This document shows positions 13,663-25,635 of a DNA stretch of 64,000 nt, one piece after another (the stretch's first letter is position 1; each line of letters starts with the position of its first letter). The DNA is taken from positions 16,740,001-16,804,000 of the forward strand of contig NC_083603.1 in the NCBI RefSeq assembly GCF_029168945.1. Direction: 5' to 3'. Below the pieces are notes generated by a model. It saw only the letters and a list, made by a program, of their open reading frames with translations. It was not told the origin of the DNA and ran no database searches. This DNA is from Cannabis sativa. Taxonomy: Eukaryota > Streptophyta > Magnoliopsida > Rosales > Cannabaceae. A program made the position numbers and the translations under genes.

Positions 13663-14646
13663 AATATTATCTCAACTAGTGCGGGGACCATGGGTCTATA
13701 TAACCGAGCTTCCAATAAGTAGATCAAGAATTTATTACTAAAATTCACTAACTTATTAATTCTTCGTTGAATCCACGGATAGAACTTAGAATTGCACTCT
13801 CAGTTATATAGAATGCTCTATATGTTCCACCATATAGACACATCATTAGTTATCCATTGTTATAATCCTAATTTGATCACTGATCCTCTATATGAATGAT
13901 CTACACTGTAAAGGGATTATATTACCGTTACACCCTACAATGTATTTATTCCTTAAAACACTTGACCCCGTATAAATGATATTTTAGCTTATGTGAAATG
14001 AGTACTCCACCATTTATGTTGGTTTTGTCAAGCTCGAAGGAGATCATCTCAGCTTATGTGAAATGAGTACTCCACCAGCTATAGATTGCATGTTTATGAT
14101 AGCGCTCCCACTCAATTGCACTACCGTGTTCCCAAAATGTACGTATCACCCTGACCTAAAAGTAGGCTTAACTAACAAATCAAAGAACACGAATAGCCTC
14201 TCGAGATTGAGCCTAATCATATCAGGATTAAGATCATTTGATCTAGGACCAACTAGGCGATATTGACTTGAACAGATATTACGGTAAGTTTAATAAATCT
14301 AAGTCAAAGTTTAATATCTGTCCCTTCCGATGCATACTCCATGCATCCAACCTGAGCTTTACTTTAACCAAATCTCTGGAAAGAACATAGCATTTCTCCA
14401 AATGCAAGTAAACTCTGTTGTAGATTATCATATCAGTAAAACCCTATGTCTGATAAATCTAGGAAACTTTATTGTTGACGACACAATAAACAGGATCAAG
14501 TATGTGAAAAGGGTTTCAGATGAATTTATACATTATGTACATATAATCATGTGAACCATGCAACATTAAATGTTATTTCTGATCTATATTAATAAGTAAA
14601 TCTGATTATATTGAAATGAGTTTTATTTAGGGCATAAAACCCAACA
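13663..14646 (-). repeat. Right (5') LTR of element B, 5' fragment
   Basis: This is the first approximately 980 bp of the LTR in reverse complement, ending CCAACA at 14646 (LTR start TGTTGGG on the minus strand). It is nearly identical to 4243-5259, as expected for the two LTRs of one element. It has local differences, including a rearranged stretch near 14040-14080 where a piece of upstream sequence (CAGCTTATGTGAAATGAG) is repeated. Confidence 0.85.
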
Positions 14647-14730
14647 AGTACGGGCTTACTGAACCGTGAACCGAGCTTTCTCTGATGAAGATTGTACATG
14701 TCTTAGCAAGCTTCGGTAGACAAACCTGGC

Positions 14731-14743
14731 GGCTCTGATACCA
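14731..14743 (-). other. Primer-binding site of element A
   Basis: On the minus strand the sequence is TGGTATCAGAGCC, four bases inside the LTR end. It is complementary to the 3' end of plant initiator methionine tRNA, the usual primer for Tekay elements. Confidence 0.85.
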
Positions 14744-14747
14744 AAAT

Positions 14748-16814
14748 TGTAACGCCCTAATGCTAAGGCACGCTACAGTGCTTTTTCAATTACAGTGCAA
14801 TCTTTGCTAATCAAAGAATTTTCTCGAAAATCGTGTCAAATTAAAACTTTTGCATTAAATATTAAACTTTGTAATATAGTAAAATATTTACAAGTGCCGG
14901 GATCCCTTTTTTTTTTTCAAACTTTGTAAAATTTACATTTCAAAATACACAAATTTACAGGTCGCACAACGACTTTTAAAATACAACTCCCAGATGTCCT
15001 GAGACCGAACACTCCAGGTCGCGCTGCTTGACATGTACAATCCCATCTGAGCTCGGGTCACTCCTGTTCAGTCTTAGCCTTTCCTTTACCTACACATGGA
15101 AGCAGAACTGTGAGTCGACAGACTCAGTAAGAAATGAATATAACATATCATATAATTTCTGACCTGTAAATAGGCGCCCATACACCTATTTACAGAGCTT
15201 AACAGATAAGTATGAATGTTCTAACTAGGATACGACCATGTACCATGTACCACATACCTTCGTACTAGTGTAGGTAGGGTATGACCGCACCTTGAGTACT
15301 ATCTAGTGTTGTACCACAGACACCTTGTACCTTCCCGTACAAGTGCTGGTAACACCATAACGTACTTCCAAACATCATACACCTTACCAATGCACTTTGA
15401 ACCGCAACCATACAAGTGTTGGTAGTGTATGAATCACAACAAATAAGCATGTATACATATTAACACATACATACATTCAGATAATCACATCATACAATAT
15501 ACACAGTTCTTACCTGTTTTCTGAATTCAAGTGTGCTGGCCGACCTAAACGGAAATCTCGTGCTAGATGGATGCCCTAATCACAATAATTGTAACACAGA
15601 TGAGTGACTCGCTAAATCACTTTCCGGGACTCAAACTTGAAACTAAAAGTTTCCCTATCGATAAACCACATGGCAGTACCCTAAATATCTCAAAATTGGG
15701 AAAAACTAGGGTTCCGAAAATTCCCCCAACCGGCAGACCGGTTCCCAACCGGAAGTCCGGTTCTGGGTCACCAACCGGTCGACCGGTTGCCACAGGTCCC
15801 CCAGAACCAAAATTCCGATTCTGTGCTGGGAACCCGAAAAATCTCCCCTATGACCTCAAAATTCAACCAAACTTTACCAAACTCTCCAGTACACCTAAAT
15901 AATGCATATACAATAAAACCCAGCCAGTATTTCACAAAAAAACACACCAAATTAATTTATGCCATTAAAGCTCAAAGCTTTGAACTCAAAGCTTAAAATT
16001 GCATACAACCTAATCCAACCATTAAAACCAGCCACAAGAAGCTAAAACCAACTCAATTAAACCCTATGATTCGAATCTTAAGCAAGCCTAAACCTAACAG
16101 CCACTAAATCTCAAAATTACAAGTTTAAACTAACTTTTAAAGCTTCAAAACATAACACCATAGTTCTAGGGTTACCTTTGATTGCTCTTCCTTGAATCCC
16201 TAACTTAAATTCAGAGAATTTGGAAGGAAAAATTGATCCTTGCTCTGGTTTTGTCTCAGCCGAAAGAGAGAAAGAGAGAGTGTTCATGAGAAATGCAATT
16301 TCCTTTAATTTTTGACTTTTTTCTTCAAATGAAAAGGATTAACCTAATCTAATATCTTGCTGAATAAAATGGACAGGTGTCCCCACCCTAGGCAGCCACC
16401 AAATCACTTAGCAAAAAATTACCAATTTTCCCTTTAAGTTAACCACTAAGGTGTTTCAAAAGCTAGGGGTAAAATGGTCAAATTCCATAACCCCGCTCAA
16501 TCCCAATAATTTATTTTCTCTAAAATATTTCTCACTAAGAAATAATGTTCTAAACTTACCCATGTGATCAATCTAGCCATCCATCGCATTTTCCGTTGTC
16601 GCCGAGCAAAAATTACAAAAATAACATATTTCACATATAAGCTAAATAATACCCCTAGAGTTTAATAAAATCTCCAGAATTGAGAAATTATAACTCTAAT
16701 ATTTATTTCTAAATACTGGGGTCCACAATTAAATAAATTCACAAATAATAATAAAATAATAAAAATTAGTACTAATTGTCTTTACTAATCTAAATTACTA
16801 AAGCGGTCATTACA
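14748..16814 (-). repeat. 5' LTR of element A (Tekay)
   Basis: A 2067-bp LTR read on the minus strand. It starts TGTAATGACCGCT at 16814 and ends GGGCGTTACA at 14748, matching the ends of the D LTRs. It contains the CCGG-rich palindrome cluster near 15728-15790 and a CT-rich tract (GA-rich on the plus strand, about 16262-16282) similar to that of the D LTR. Flanking sequence to the right (CATTA...) is not retrotransposon and marks the edge of the insertion. Confidence 0.9.
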
Positions 16815-17543
16815 CATTATCATTAAGGAACCAAGATCCTTAATTATATAGTCCATTTACATTTTTTATTCTGTTGAATAACAATAAATTAGAATAAAAT
16901 CAAAACTAATATACATTTTCTTTAAATTTCTTATAATTATAAATTTATTAAGGAAAATAATAACTGCGGGTTATAGCTTTTGATAAAAAAAGAGAGAATA
17001 TATATTATATATTGTAATAATGCATATTAAGTGCTACAAAAATATCCAAAGTTTTTTTTTATTATTTTTAATTTAACAATTGGTTCTGTAGTTATTAGAT
17101 TCTTAGATTTATTTAAACATTAAAATTTGAAAATGAAAGACAAATTAGATATGATAATCATTGTTACAGTTTTATAATTAAGTTTATAGTTATATATTAT
17201 ATATTTTACTATTATTATATAATTTATTACATTTTTACTGTATTATTAATTATTATTTAATTTATAAATGACTTAGTATTGTTATTGTAAAAATTAATAA
17301 AATAAAATAATATTTAAAGTCATATTAAATCCCGATTAAAATATTTATAAAGTAGAAATAGTACCATTACATAACCATATAATGTAAAAACACACAAAGA
17401 GAAATGGCCTAAAGGCCTAACAACCAAACAAAAACTAAACACACATAAGGAAATAAAAAAACCAGAATCACACTAAAACCACACAAATAAAAGTGGCCTA
17501 CAGGCCCAACCACCTCAAAACTCCAACAATAAACACTAATTAA
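16815..17543. other. AT-rich intergenic sequence
   Basis: There is no gene here. The last approximately 160 bp (17380-17543) are less AT-biased and would be the 3' untranslated side of the RPA1-like gene. They contain the short inverted repeat GGCCTAAAGGCC near 17406. Nothing else is recognisable. Confidence 0.6.
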
Positions 17544-19766
17544 CTAATTATTTTCATCTTCAACATTATCACCAGCTTCTTCATCTTCATCATCAAGAAT
17601 GAGGAGTTTTCTCTTTCTACTTTCACCAGCACCAGTAACATGTGTGTCGTCAACATCTTCATCTTCCAAATTATAATCCTGTCATATATTGATTATAAAG
17701 GAAAACATTATTATGTAAACTAATTTAGGTTTTAAAATTGAATAATAACAGTTAATAGAATTTATTCCATCATTCATTATTTTGACTCTTCTCAATATTT
17801 GTTTCCTACAAAATAATTGGCATTAGAGTTTTTTAAATTACATAACAGTTAACATGCAATTTATCAAGTATTTTTTCTTAATTCAAAATTTTTGTTTTCA
17901 TTGATAACATTACCTTCTCCTTCTTCGATTCATGTGCTTGCTCTAATATATCATTTGGCTCAAAAATCTTAGAAACGGTGAAATTTTCATATCCATCTCT
18001 CAAATTATAATCATTCAATCTTAATTTGTAGACAAAATCCTTTCCACGTAGTGCTTGAATCACAGCAGGAACATCATTGTTATTTGTAGGTAATAGCTTC
18101 TTCACTGATGTGTCAAGTAATTTTTCAGCTATAACATTGAATAAGACAAAAGTTGTCTCCCCACTTTTATCCTTTACTTTTATATGAATTTTGTACCTAC
18201 ATTGACCAACAAAATTAGAGTAATAAATCTATTAAATAACATAATCTTTTTTTTAAAAAAAAATCATTAAACTATTTTCCTTACATCATAAGAGGATAGT
18301 CACATTTTTTTTTACAATGGTCACAATAATAACCACCATCTTTGTAATCAACCTTTCTCAAACATGAGTTGCAAGACACATAATACCATCCAAATGTGGT
18401 ATCTATTCCAATAATCTTTGCCTTTATAGTAACTTTGTATTCCTACATTCAAATATTTTCAAATATTTGTATTAATTTACATAATACAACAATAATTAAG
18501 AGAAGAGAAAATGAATAGAAATTAAAATTACCTTCAATTTATCATCCCATTCAGCCTCTAGCAGTTCTTTAATGCTCATTCGATTGATGAACATCTCTTC
18601 CTCAAGTGATACCTTATTCACATTTGAGCTTCCAATATCTTGCACCCCATTAATGACAGTTGAAAATCGCTCAATTAAAGATGCTACATAATCTATTTCT
18701 AAATTTATGTATAATTGGGTAGCACTTGTTGAAAAAAAAAAAATTTCACCTATTTATAGAAATTGTGAAATCATGTAAATTATATTTGAAAGACATAGTA
18801 AAAAAAAATTTCATGTAATATTGAGATGAACATATAGTAATCACCTTGAAATTGTTTAATTGTCGTAGAAGTTACTATCACAATAAAAGGGCCCTCATCT
18901 TTTTTTTACACATTCGTGTCAAACATCTCCGCCAACTTACCCCATAAAGTAATTTTTGAAGTGACTGAACTGTAATACAAAAATATATTAATACTAAAAT
19001 AAATTATGAAACACTTTTAAAATAATTTATAATAACAAAAACTGATATAGACTATGAAAGTTTAATAAAACTTACTAATTTGTTATAACTTTTAGATCTC
19101 TTTTTTTCCAACCTCCACTAACAATTTCAAGGTCTCCCACACCGCATAAACATCCAACAACATCTAACAATAACAACCAAAAATAACATAAAGATGTTTG
19201 AATATGAAAACTTATAAAATTAAACCACACACCACATAGAAATATTAAACTTGATATAAATACCTGAGAGGATTGTGTGGTCATTAACACGTGAATCAAT
19301 CAAATTTTGAGATATGAATTGAAATCCATGAGTCGGAATCTTAATGCTTCCTTCTTCTAACTTCATCACTAAAGTATTACGATGAAAAATAATTTTGTAC
19401 GCAGTTGAAACAGGCCTATACTCTCCTGTACTTGGAATAACCTTGAAATTCTTCACACTATATAAAGAACCCTCACTCAAAAGATTTTTAAACTTGGAGA
19501 CAAAAATCTTCCGAATTGTAGCATGCATAACATTTTCCTGTAACGAATAAACTTGTTAAATTAAGACTTAAACAATATAAAATAAAATAAATAAATAATT
19601 TGACCAAACTATTTATATATACCTTCTCATCAATAAAAATCATGTCTAAACTAATTAATTCATCATTCTTCTTGGTGTTAGTAGACTCCCATATTCTACA
19701 AATTCTAATCCTTATCATCCAACTATCATTGTCGTTGTTCAAGTCTTGAAGAAAAGAATACTCCAT
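17544..19766 (-). pseudogene. RPA1-like (DUF223 / replication factor A large subunit) gene, eight exons, one in-frame stop
   Basis: Exons on the minus strand: 19766-19623, 19537-19264, 19163-19076, 18969-18845, 18749-18532, 18442-18285, 18196-17914, 17678-17544. All introns are GT..AG and all seven splice phases join into one 474-codon frame, except that codon 190 is TAA (18906-18908, in an A8 run). Recognisable parts are an N-terminal OB fold (LISLDMIFIDEK in exon 1; YSVKNFKVIPSTGEYRPVS in exon 2), a middle OB fold (SKITLWGKLAEMF; GPFIVIVTSTT), a zinc ribbon with paired CxxC (CNSC and CDHC) in exon 6, TTFVLFN in exon 7, and an acidic tail with KRK in exon 8. This layout fits plant replication protein A 70-kDa subunit-like proteins, which bind single-stranded DNA. 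Such genes are also carried by plant Helitrons. No RepHel domain or Helitron end was found. The stop makes it a pseudogene unless it is an assembly error. Confidence 0.8.
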
Positions 19767-20695
19767 AATATAAATTGCAAAGTATACTTCACAAATAATA
19801 GTAGAAGAAGGGATATGGGTAAAAAAGAAACAAACAAAACACTCTTTAAAATTTAAGTACATAGATTATTATTATTGCACAATATTTGTTATTTTTTTAG
19901 TATTAATTCAGTGGTATAGTATAAAATATGACATTGTGATGTTAGAATTATTACAAAAAAGTAACATGATAGAATGATAGGATTTAAAAAATAAAATTTG
20001 GTATTTACAAAATATGTAAACAAAAATGTAGTTATTTGTGACAAATAAAGAAGATGATTGAAATAACATAGAATACATGTATTTAAAATTAAACAAAAAA
20101 AAAAAAAAGAGAGAACAACTCAACTTATCCACACATGTGTTATATATCTCCTTTAATTAGTATGAGGAAATGCTTTTAGAAGCAAACATCATGATGATTC
20201 AAATTATCCAAACCTTGCTACTCTTTAACCCTCCTACCACTCTCTGACAAATTATATTACACAAAGACTTTAACCATCAAAATAAAAGACATATTAAGAA
20301 TGGGAGAAAAAGTAACCAAGAAAAAAAAATTCAAGAGGTGGTAAACATTATTTTGTGTTCAAAGAACCACGATGTATCATAAAAAGAAAGTTCACCAATT
20401 TTAATTTTGGGGATAAAAAAAATACTTTGTTATCATAAAATTAAAAAGAAAATATATCATACTATCATATTAAAAAAATATGAAATTAATTGTAATTCAT
20501 GAAAGTTCTTGAACTTCACTAACTATGATTTCTTTTTTTTTTTAATTTTATTCTGCTCTTTATAGAGATCACAATCAATAGCTTCCACTGTAGATTAAGG
20601 AGAAATTAAATAAATATATTTATATATATATATTAATAATTCTAAATAATTTTCTTTTCTACCGATATATATATAAATATATTTATACATATATA
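19767..20695. other. AT-rich sequence upstream of the RPA1-like gene
   Basis: This would hold the promoter and 5' untranslated region of the RPA1-like gene. It contains homopolymer runs (A12 near 20097-20108, T10 near 20532-20541) and a short AT microsatellite near 20620-20632. No coding region or known repeat is visible. Confidence 0.5.
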
Positions 20696-21034
20696 CACTA
20701 CAAAAAATGTCACTTTTGCCAGCACATTTTTGTGCTGGCAAAAGTTTGTATTGCGCTGGTAAAATAGAATTTACTTGTGGTGTGTTGGCAAAAGGGGGTT
20801 GGCAAATGAATGTTGGTATTAGAACTTTTGGCAGCATAAAATGAAAAGTGCTGGCAAAAATGACTCTTTCCAGCGCGTAAATGCGCTGGTAAAAGTTAGA
20901 TTTTAGCTACTGCAAATGTATGCTGGTAAAACGTTGACCTCTTCGCTAGTGCAGTTTGCGAAATGCGCTGGTAAAAGTAACTTTTACCAGCACAGTAGCG
21001 AACTGTGCTGGTAAAAGTGACATTTCTTGTAGTG
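20696..21034. mobile_element. CACTA-type MITE, 339 bp
   Basis: The terminal inverted repeats are about 31 bp and match at 29 positions. They start CACTACAAAAAATGTCAC on the left and, reverse complemented, CACTACAAGAAATGTCAC on the right. The flanking 3-bp duplication is ATA (20693-20695 and 21035-21037). CACTA termini plus a 3-bp duplication are diagnostic of the CACTA (En/Spm, CMC) superfamily; with no coding capacity this is a non-autonomous miniature. The interior is built from copies of a GCGCTGG(C/T)AAAAG motif in both orientations, as in the subterminal repeats that CACTA transposases bind. Confidence 0.9.
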
Positions 21035-23463
21035 ATATTTATATTGTGAAAATAATTTCATTGCTAACAAATTTTACATAATGAGTAATACTTGGTCTCA
21101 TAAAATCTTCTTGTATAGCCACAAATATACAAGAATAAGTTGCTTTCGTACTGACTTTGTTGAATGTTATATTTCTTCTATGAAAAATTATTGCTTTGTG
21201 AAGTGGAATTTTTGTAAGATATAAATAAGATTTTTTTTTCAAAAAAGTTATATATATTTTAATTATAAAGATCATAGTCCACTAATTAAACTCACTCTAA
21301 TAAGTCACAAATTAGTTTAAGTCCACTAAAAGAAAGAAAGAAGAAAGCATTTACTCATTTCTCTAACGTTTTCAAATATGTAAACTGTAGATTTATGTAT
21401 AAGATCTCTGAGAACTATGAAAAGAAAAATAAAATTGCAGTACCTATCACCAATCACCAATAGATTATTTGTTAGAAATTAGAATTTTTTTTTTCCAAAA
21501 AAGCTTAATCTATAGATTATCATATAAATAATTTTAATCCTACCGCTATTAATTAGCTTTGCTCTAAAAAGCCACAAATTAGTTTTGCTCATAAAACATT
21601 ATTCCTAAACTAAAAAGAAAAAAGAGAAAGAAAGTATTGACTCATTTCCTTTTCCTTGAATGTGTAGTTCTTTTAAATATGTAAACTATAGATTAATTTG
21701 TCTAAAAAAAATAAATCTGATAACCAAATTATGAGAAGAAAAAAAAAACTGCAGTACCATAACACCTACTAAATTCAAAGAAATTTTTAGATATTTATAT
21801 CACTTTGAATGTTAGCAGTTCTTAGAAGGCTTATTACCACCAAGGAATATATTGAAACACGTGCTGCCTAACAAAAAAATAGATTCGGAACGATAAAGAT
21901 CTGTCTATTATTTACGATCCAGCCAAAAAACAAAACAATGACAGATTAAGTACATTCATGGAGACTTATTTTTATTTCATTGAAATCACATTTAATAATT
22001 AAATTAACACAAAAGCCTTAAAAAGAAAGGTAGAGAGAATAATAAAATTTAAATCATAATTTATAATCGAATTAAGAGAAAACCTAAAAAAAAAAGAAAT
22101 AGATATAAATAATGTAACGCATTATTTTATAAATATAAATTATTATGATGTAATTGAATGAAAAAGTAATGTAAAAACTAAATAAAAGTGAAAAATGGAG
22201 ATAGCAAAGAATTAGAAAGAAACTTCATATAAGATGCCACTTAGAATGCTTCGTGCATTCCTTTGTATTTATATGAACTCCATAACCTCTCATATTAAAA
22301 ATATTATTTATTATTATAATTAACATAACATTAACCTGATAAAATAGAATAAGTCACTTTTTATTTTATAGTTTTTTACATTATTTATTTTAATTATATA
22401 TCTATACATTATTAATAAAATATAACTTAGCTTTAATCATTAATTTTAATCATAATCTCTAAAATTAAAAATATACTATTCACTATTGTAATCAACATCA
22501 ACATTATTGTAGAATATAGTAGGTCTCTTTTTTCATATTAATTGATATCTATCATGGAATTGATCTCTATAATGTTTAACATTAATTATAATTGTAATAT
22601 TTTATATTTCTCATCCTCATTATGTATATAAATATATTTTACGTTTTATTTATTGCTATTATTATTTTAGTATTATTTTTATTGTTATGGTTAATTTATG
22701 CATGTAATTGTAAAATTGTTAATATATATAATCAATAATATATCACTAATACAATACAAGTAACTCTTAAAATTCTCCCTAAACAAAACTCACTTAGTAG
22801 TTAATAATGAAGTAAATTCAATAAATATATTTCATTTACTATATAAGTGTCTTTTGAATTCTATAGCCATGCTTCATCTATATTTAAAGAACATTCTTAT
22901 GCTATTAGCATATTGCAAAAAGAAACAAAATATCAATACTTCATATAAAATCACTATTATTGTTTGTAGTTTTATTTCTTTGTTTTTAAAATATTCTTTA
23001 ATAATTTTTTTTTTTTGAGCTACATTTCAGTTTGGAAGATTTTTTTTACTTAACCAATTGTTGATCGTTGATAGATATAATGATGATCACAATTGTCTCT
23101 ACAATTTTTTTCTATGTGAGTGAAAAGTAATTTTTATTTGTTAATTTTGTACATTTTCATAATCAAACTTCACACTTTGTGTCATGTTCTAAAAAATAGA
23201 AGTTAATTTTACTAACTCTCACTTTTCTCTTTGCAGATATATTTGTTAAGTTTGTAGATGAAACTATGAGTTCTTCCAAGAAAATTTATATGGTAATTTA
23301 GATTAAATAAAAGTAAATCTCATCTCTCATGTGTTTGTTTGTTCAAATTTTAATCTCTTTTTCTTCTTCTTCTTCTTCTTTTTTTTTTTTTTTTTTTTTT
23401 TTTGTGAGAATGAAACTTTAAATTTTCAAATTGTTTTATTGCCATTTTTTTTACAAATGTATT

Positions 23464-23498
<35 letters not shown>

Positions 23499-23543
23499 AC
23501 CATGAATTTGTAAGATTACTAACTTTATATTATGATTTATGCA
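21035..23543. other. AT-rich intergenic sequence with simple repeats
   Basis: There is no gene here. It contains a decayed direct duplication (about 21190-21475 and 21476-21770), a TTC run followed by a long T run (about 23360-23403) and an AT microsatellite (about 23468-23493). The right edge is the target site of element F (ATGCA at 23539-23543). Confidence 0.6.
21190..21770. repeat. Decayed tandem duplication, unit about 285 bp
   Basis: Both halves contain, in the same order: a T-rich run followed by CAAAAAAGTT/CAAAAAAGCTT, then CACAAATTAGTTT, a run of AAAGAAAGAAAG type, ACTCATTTC, AAATATGTAAACT(G/A)TAGATT, and finally (A)TGCAGTACC. The halves differ by many substitutions and indels, so the duplication is old. 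Confidence 0.6.
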
Positions 23544-25622
23544 TGTAACGCCCTAATGCTAAGGCACGCTACAATGTTTTTTCAATTATTGTGCAATCTT
23601 TGCTAATCAAAGAAATTTCTCGAAAAACGTGTCAAATTAAAACTTTTGCTTTAAATATTAAACTTTGTAATATAATATAATATTTACAGATTCCGGGATC
23701 CCGTTTTTAAACTTTGTAAAATTTACTTTTCAAACTATACATTTCAAAATACATAACTTCCAGGTCGCACAGCGACTTTCAAAATATAACTCCCAGATGT
23801 CCCGAGACCGAACACTCCAGGTCGCACTGCTTGACATGTACAATCTCACCCGAGCTCAGATTCACTCTTGTTCAGCCTTCGCCTTTCCTTTACCTACACA
23901 TAGAAGCAGAAACTGTGAGTCAACAGACTCAGTAAGAAATGCATATAACATACCATATAATTTCCGACACAGCAAATAGGCGCCCATACACCTATTTACA
24001 GAGCTTAACAGATGAGTATGAACGTTCAATACCAGGGTACAACCACTATACCACATACACATCGTACCTCACTGTACGAGTGTTGGTAGGGTTTACCTCG
24101 AACACTGAGTAACACTGAGTGATGTACCACACACCTTAGCATTTTCCCGTGCCCGTGTTGGTATCACTGTATCGTACTCACAGTGACAATAATCACTATA
24201 CCAATGCACTCTATAACTTATTCATACAAGTGTTGGTAGTGCATAACATAATTCAAGCATGCATATATAAACACATATACACACATTCAGATAATCACAT
24301 CATACATTATACACAGTTCTTACCTATTTTCCGAATTCAAGTGTCTTTGGCCAGACACGAACGGAATTCACGTGCTAGATGGATGCCCTAATCACAATAA
24401 TTGCAACACAGATGAGTGACTTGCTAAATCACTTTCCGGGACTTAAACTTGAAACTAAAAGTTTCCCTATCGATAAACCTCATGGCAATACCCTAAATAT
24501 CTCAAAATTGGCCAAAGCTAGGGTTCTGGAATTTCCCCCAACGAGTGCAGGTTCCCAACCGGAAATCCGGATGCAGGTCACCATCCAGGTCGGCCAGGTT
24601 GGTACGGGTCCCCCAAAGCCGAATTCCGGTTAAATGTCTTTGGGAACCCAAAAATCATCCCCCTTAACTCAATTCAATCCCAAACCTTACCAAACTCTCC
24701 AGTACACCTATACAATGCATAAATAATATAATCCAGGCAGTAATTCACAAAACAAACCAATAAATCAAATTATGCCATTAAAGCTCAAAGCTTGAGTTTC
24801 AAAACTCAAGCTTGCTTAAAACTAACATCAAGCATCAAAACCAGTTACTAGAGACTTAGATTAACTCAAACTAACCCTAGAAATTGAACCCCAAACATTT
24901 CAAAACCTAACAGCCACTAAACCTAGAAATTTCATAATGAAACTAAACTACAACTTCAAAAACTTAAGGGGAAAGAAACTAGGGTTACCTTGTCTTGATT
25001 CCTCTTGAATTCCTTGCTGAAAACACAGAATTTCAGCTCCAAAAACCCCTTGCCTCAGCTGGTTTCGAAGAGAGAGAGAGGGAAGGAAAAGAGAGTTCTT
25101 GAATTTGGTATTTTCTTTTAATTTTCTAAAAATGAGATAAATGAGTAATAAGGTTGATTCTTTGCTGAAATAAAAAATGCTAGGTGTCACTTTCTTAAGG
25201 CAGCCACCTATCCTCAAATAAACCAAATGACTAAATTGCCCTTTAGACTTAAAACTAGGGTATTTCAAAAGTTAGGGGTAAAATGGTCAATTTCCACAAC
25301 CCCGCTCAATCCCGATAATTTATTTTCTCTAAAATATTTCCCACTATGAAATAAGGTTCTAAATTTACCCATGTGATCAATCTAGCCATCCATCGCATTT
25401 TCCGTTGTCGCCGAGCAAAAATTACAAAAATAGCATATTACACATATAGACTAAATAATACCCCTAGAGTTTAATAAAATCTCCGGAATTGAGAAATTAT
25501 AACTCTAATATTTATTTCTAAATATTGGGGTCCACAATTAATTAATTCACAAATAATAATAAAATAATAAAAATTAGTGCTAATTGCCTTTACTAATCCA
25601 CATAACTAGAGCGGTCATTACA
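23544..25622 (-). repeat. 3' LTR of element F (Tekay)
   Basis: A 2079-bp LTR, TGTAATGACCGCT...GGGCGTTACA on the minus strand. Followed inward by a C6 run on the plus strand (25629-25634), the polypurine tract. It contains a degraded version of the CCGG palindrome cluster near 24540-24620. Confidence 0.9.
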
Positions 25623-25635
25623 ATTATCCCCCCGT

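Larger units (their letters stand above)
4006..14646 (-). mobile_element. Element B: noncoding copia-type LTR retrotransposon inserted in A
   Basis: Minus-strand element. The left (3') LTR is 4006-5259 and has lost about 600 bp of its 3' part. The internal region is 5260-11666. The right (5') LTR is in two pieces, 11667 to about 12075 and 13663-14646, separated by gypsy LTR G. LTR start (TGTTGGGTTTTATGCCC on the minus strand), LTR end (...CCAACA), primer-binding site and polypurine tract match elements C and E. No open frame of meaningful size exists in the internal region, yet short stretches match C gag-pol: for example 6866-6905, reverse complement, matches the C integrase sequence around 32535-32560. 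The same stretches occur in E, so B and E belong to one noncoding family. Confidence 0.85.
1..16814 (-). mobile_element. Element A: Tekay-type Ty3/gypsy LTR retrotransposon (5' LTR and most of gag-pol; 3' end outside window)
   Basis: Reads right to left: 5' LTR 14748-16814, primer-binding site 14731-14743, leader to 14647, then gag-pol below 4005 running off the left edge. The gap 4006-14646 is element B with G inside it. Compared with sister copy F, roughly 390 bp of leader and gag start are missing at the B junction: the left side stops in the early gag sequence at 4005 and the right side resumes in the leader at 14647. Reverse transcriptase, integrase and LTR sequence match D and F closely, so this is the same family. 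The gag-pol-with-chromodomain layout, seen complete in D, is that of Tekay/Del chromoviruses. The 5-bp target duplication cannot be checked because the left end is not in the window. Confidence 0.9.

Noticed and set aside
14731..14743. A tRNA gene at the TGGTATCAGAGCC sequences
   Set aside because: Only the 13-base primer complement is present, with no tRNA fold around it.
23331..23513. 60-codon frame with a poly-phenylalanine run
   Set aside because: It is a translation of TTC and T homopolymers and an AT microsatellite.
16815..23543. A complete Helitron carrying the RPA1-like gene
   Set aside because: I found no RepHel frame and no convincing 5' TC or 3' hairpin-CTRR end, so only the possibility is noted.
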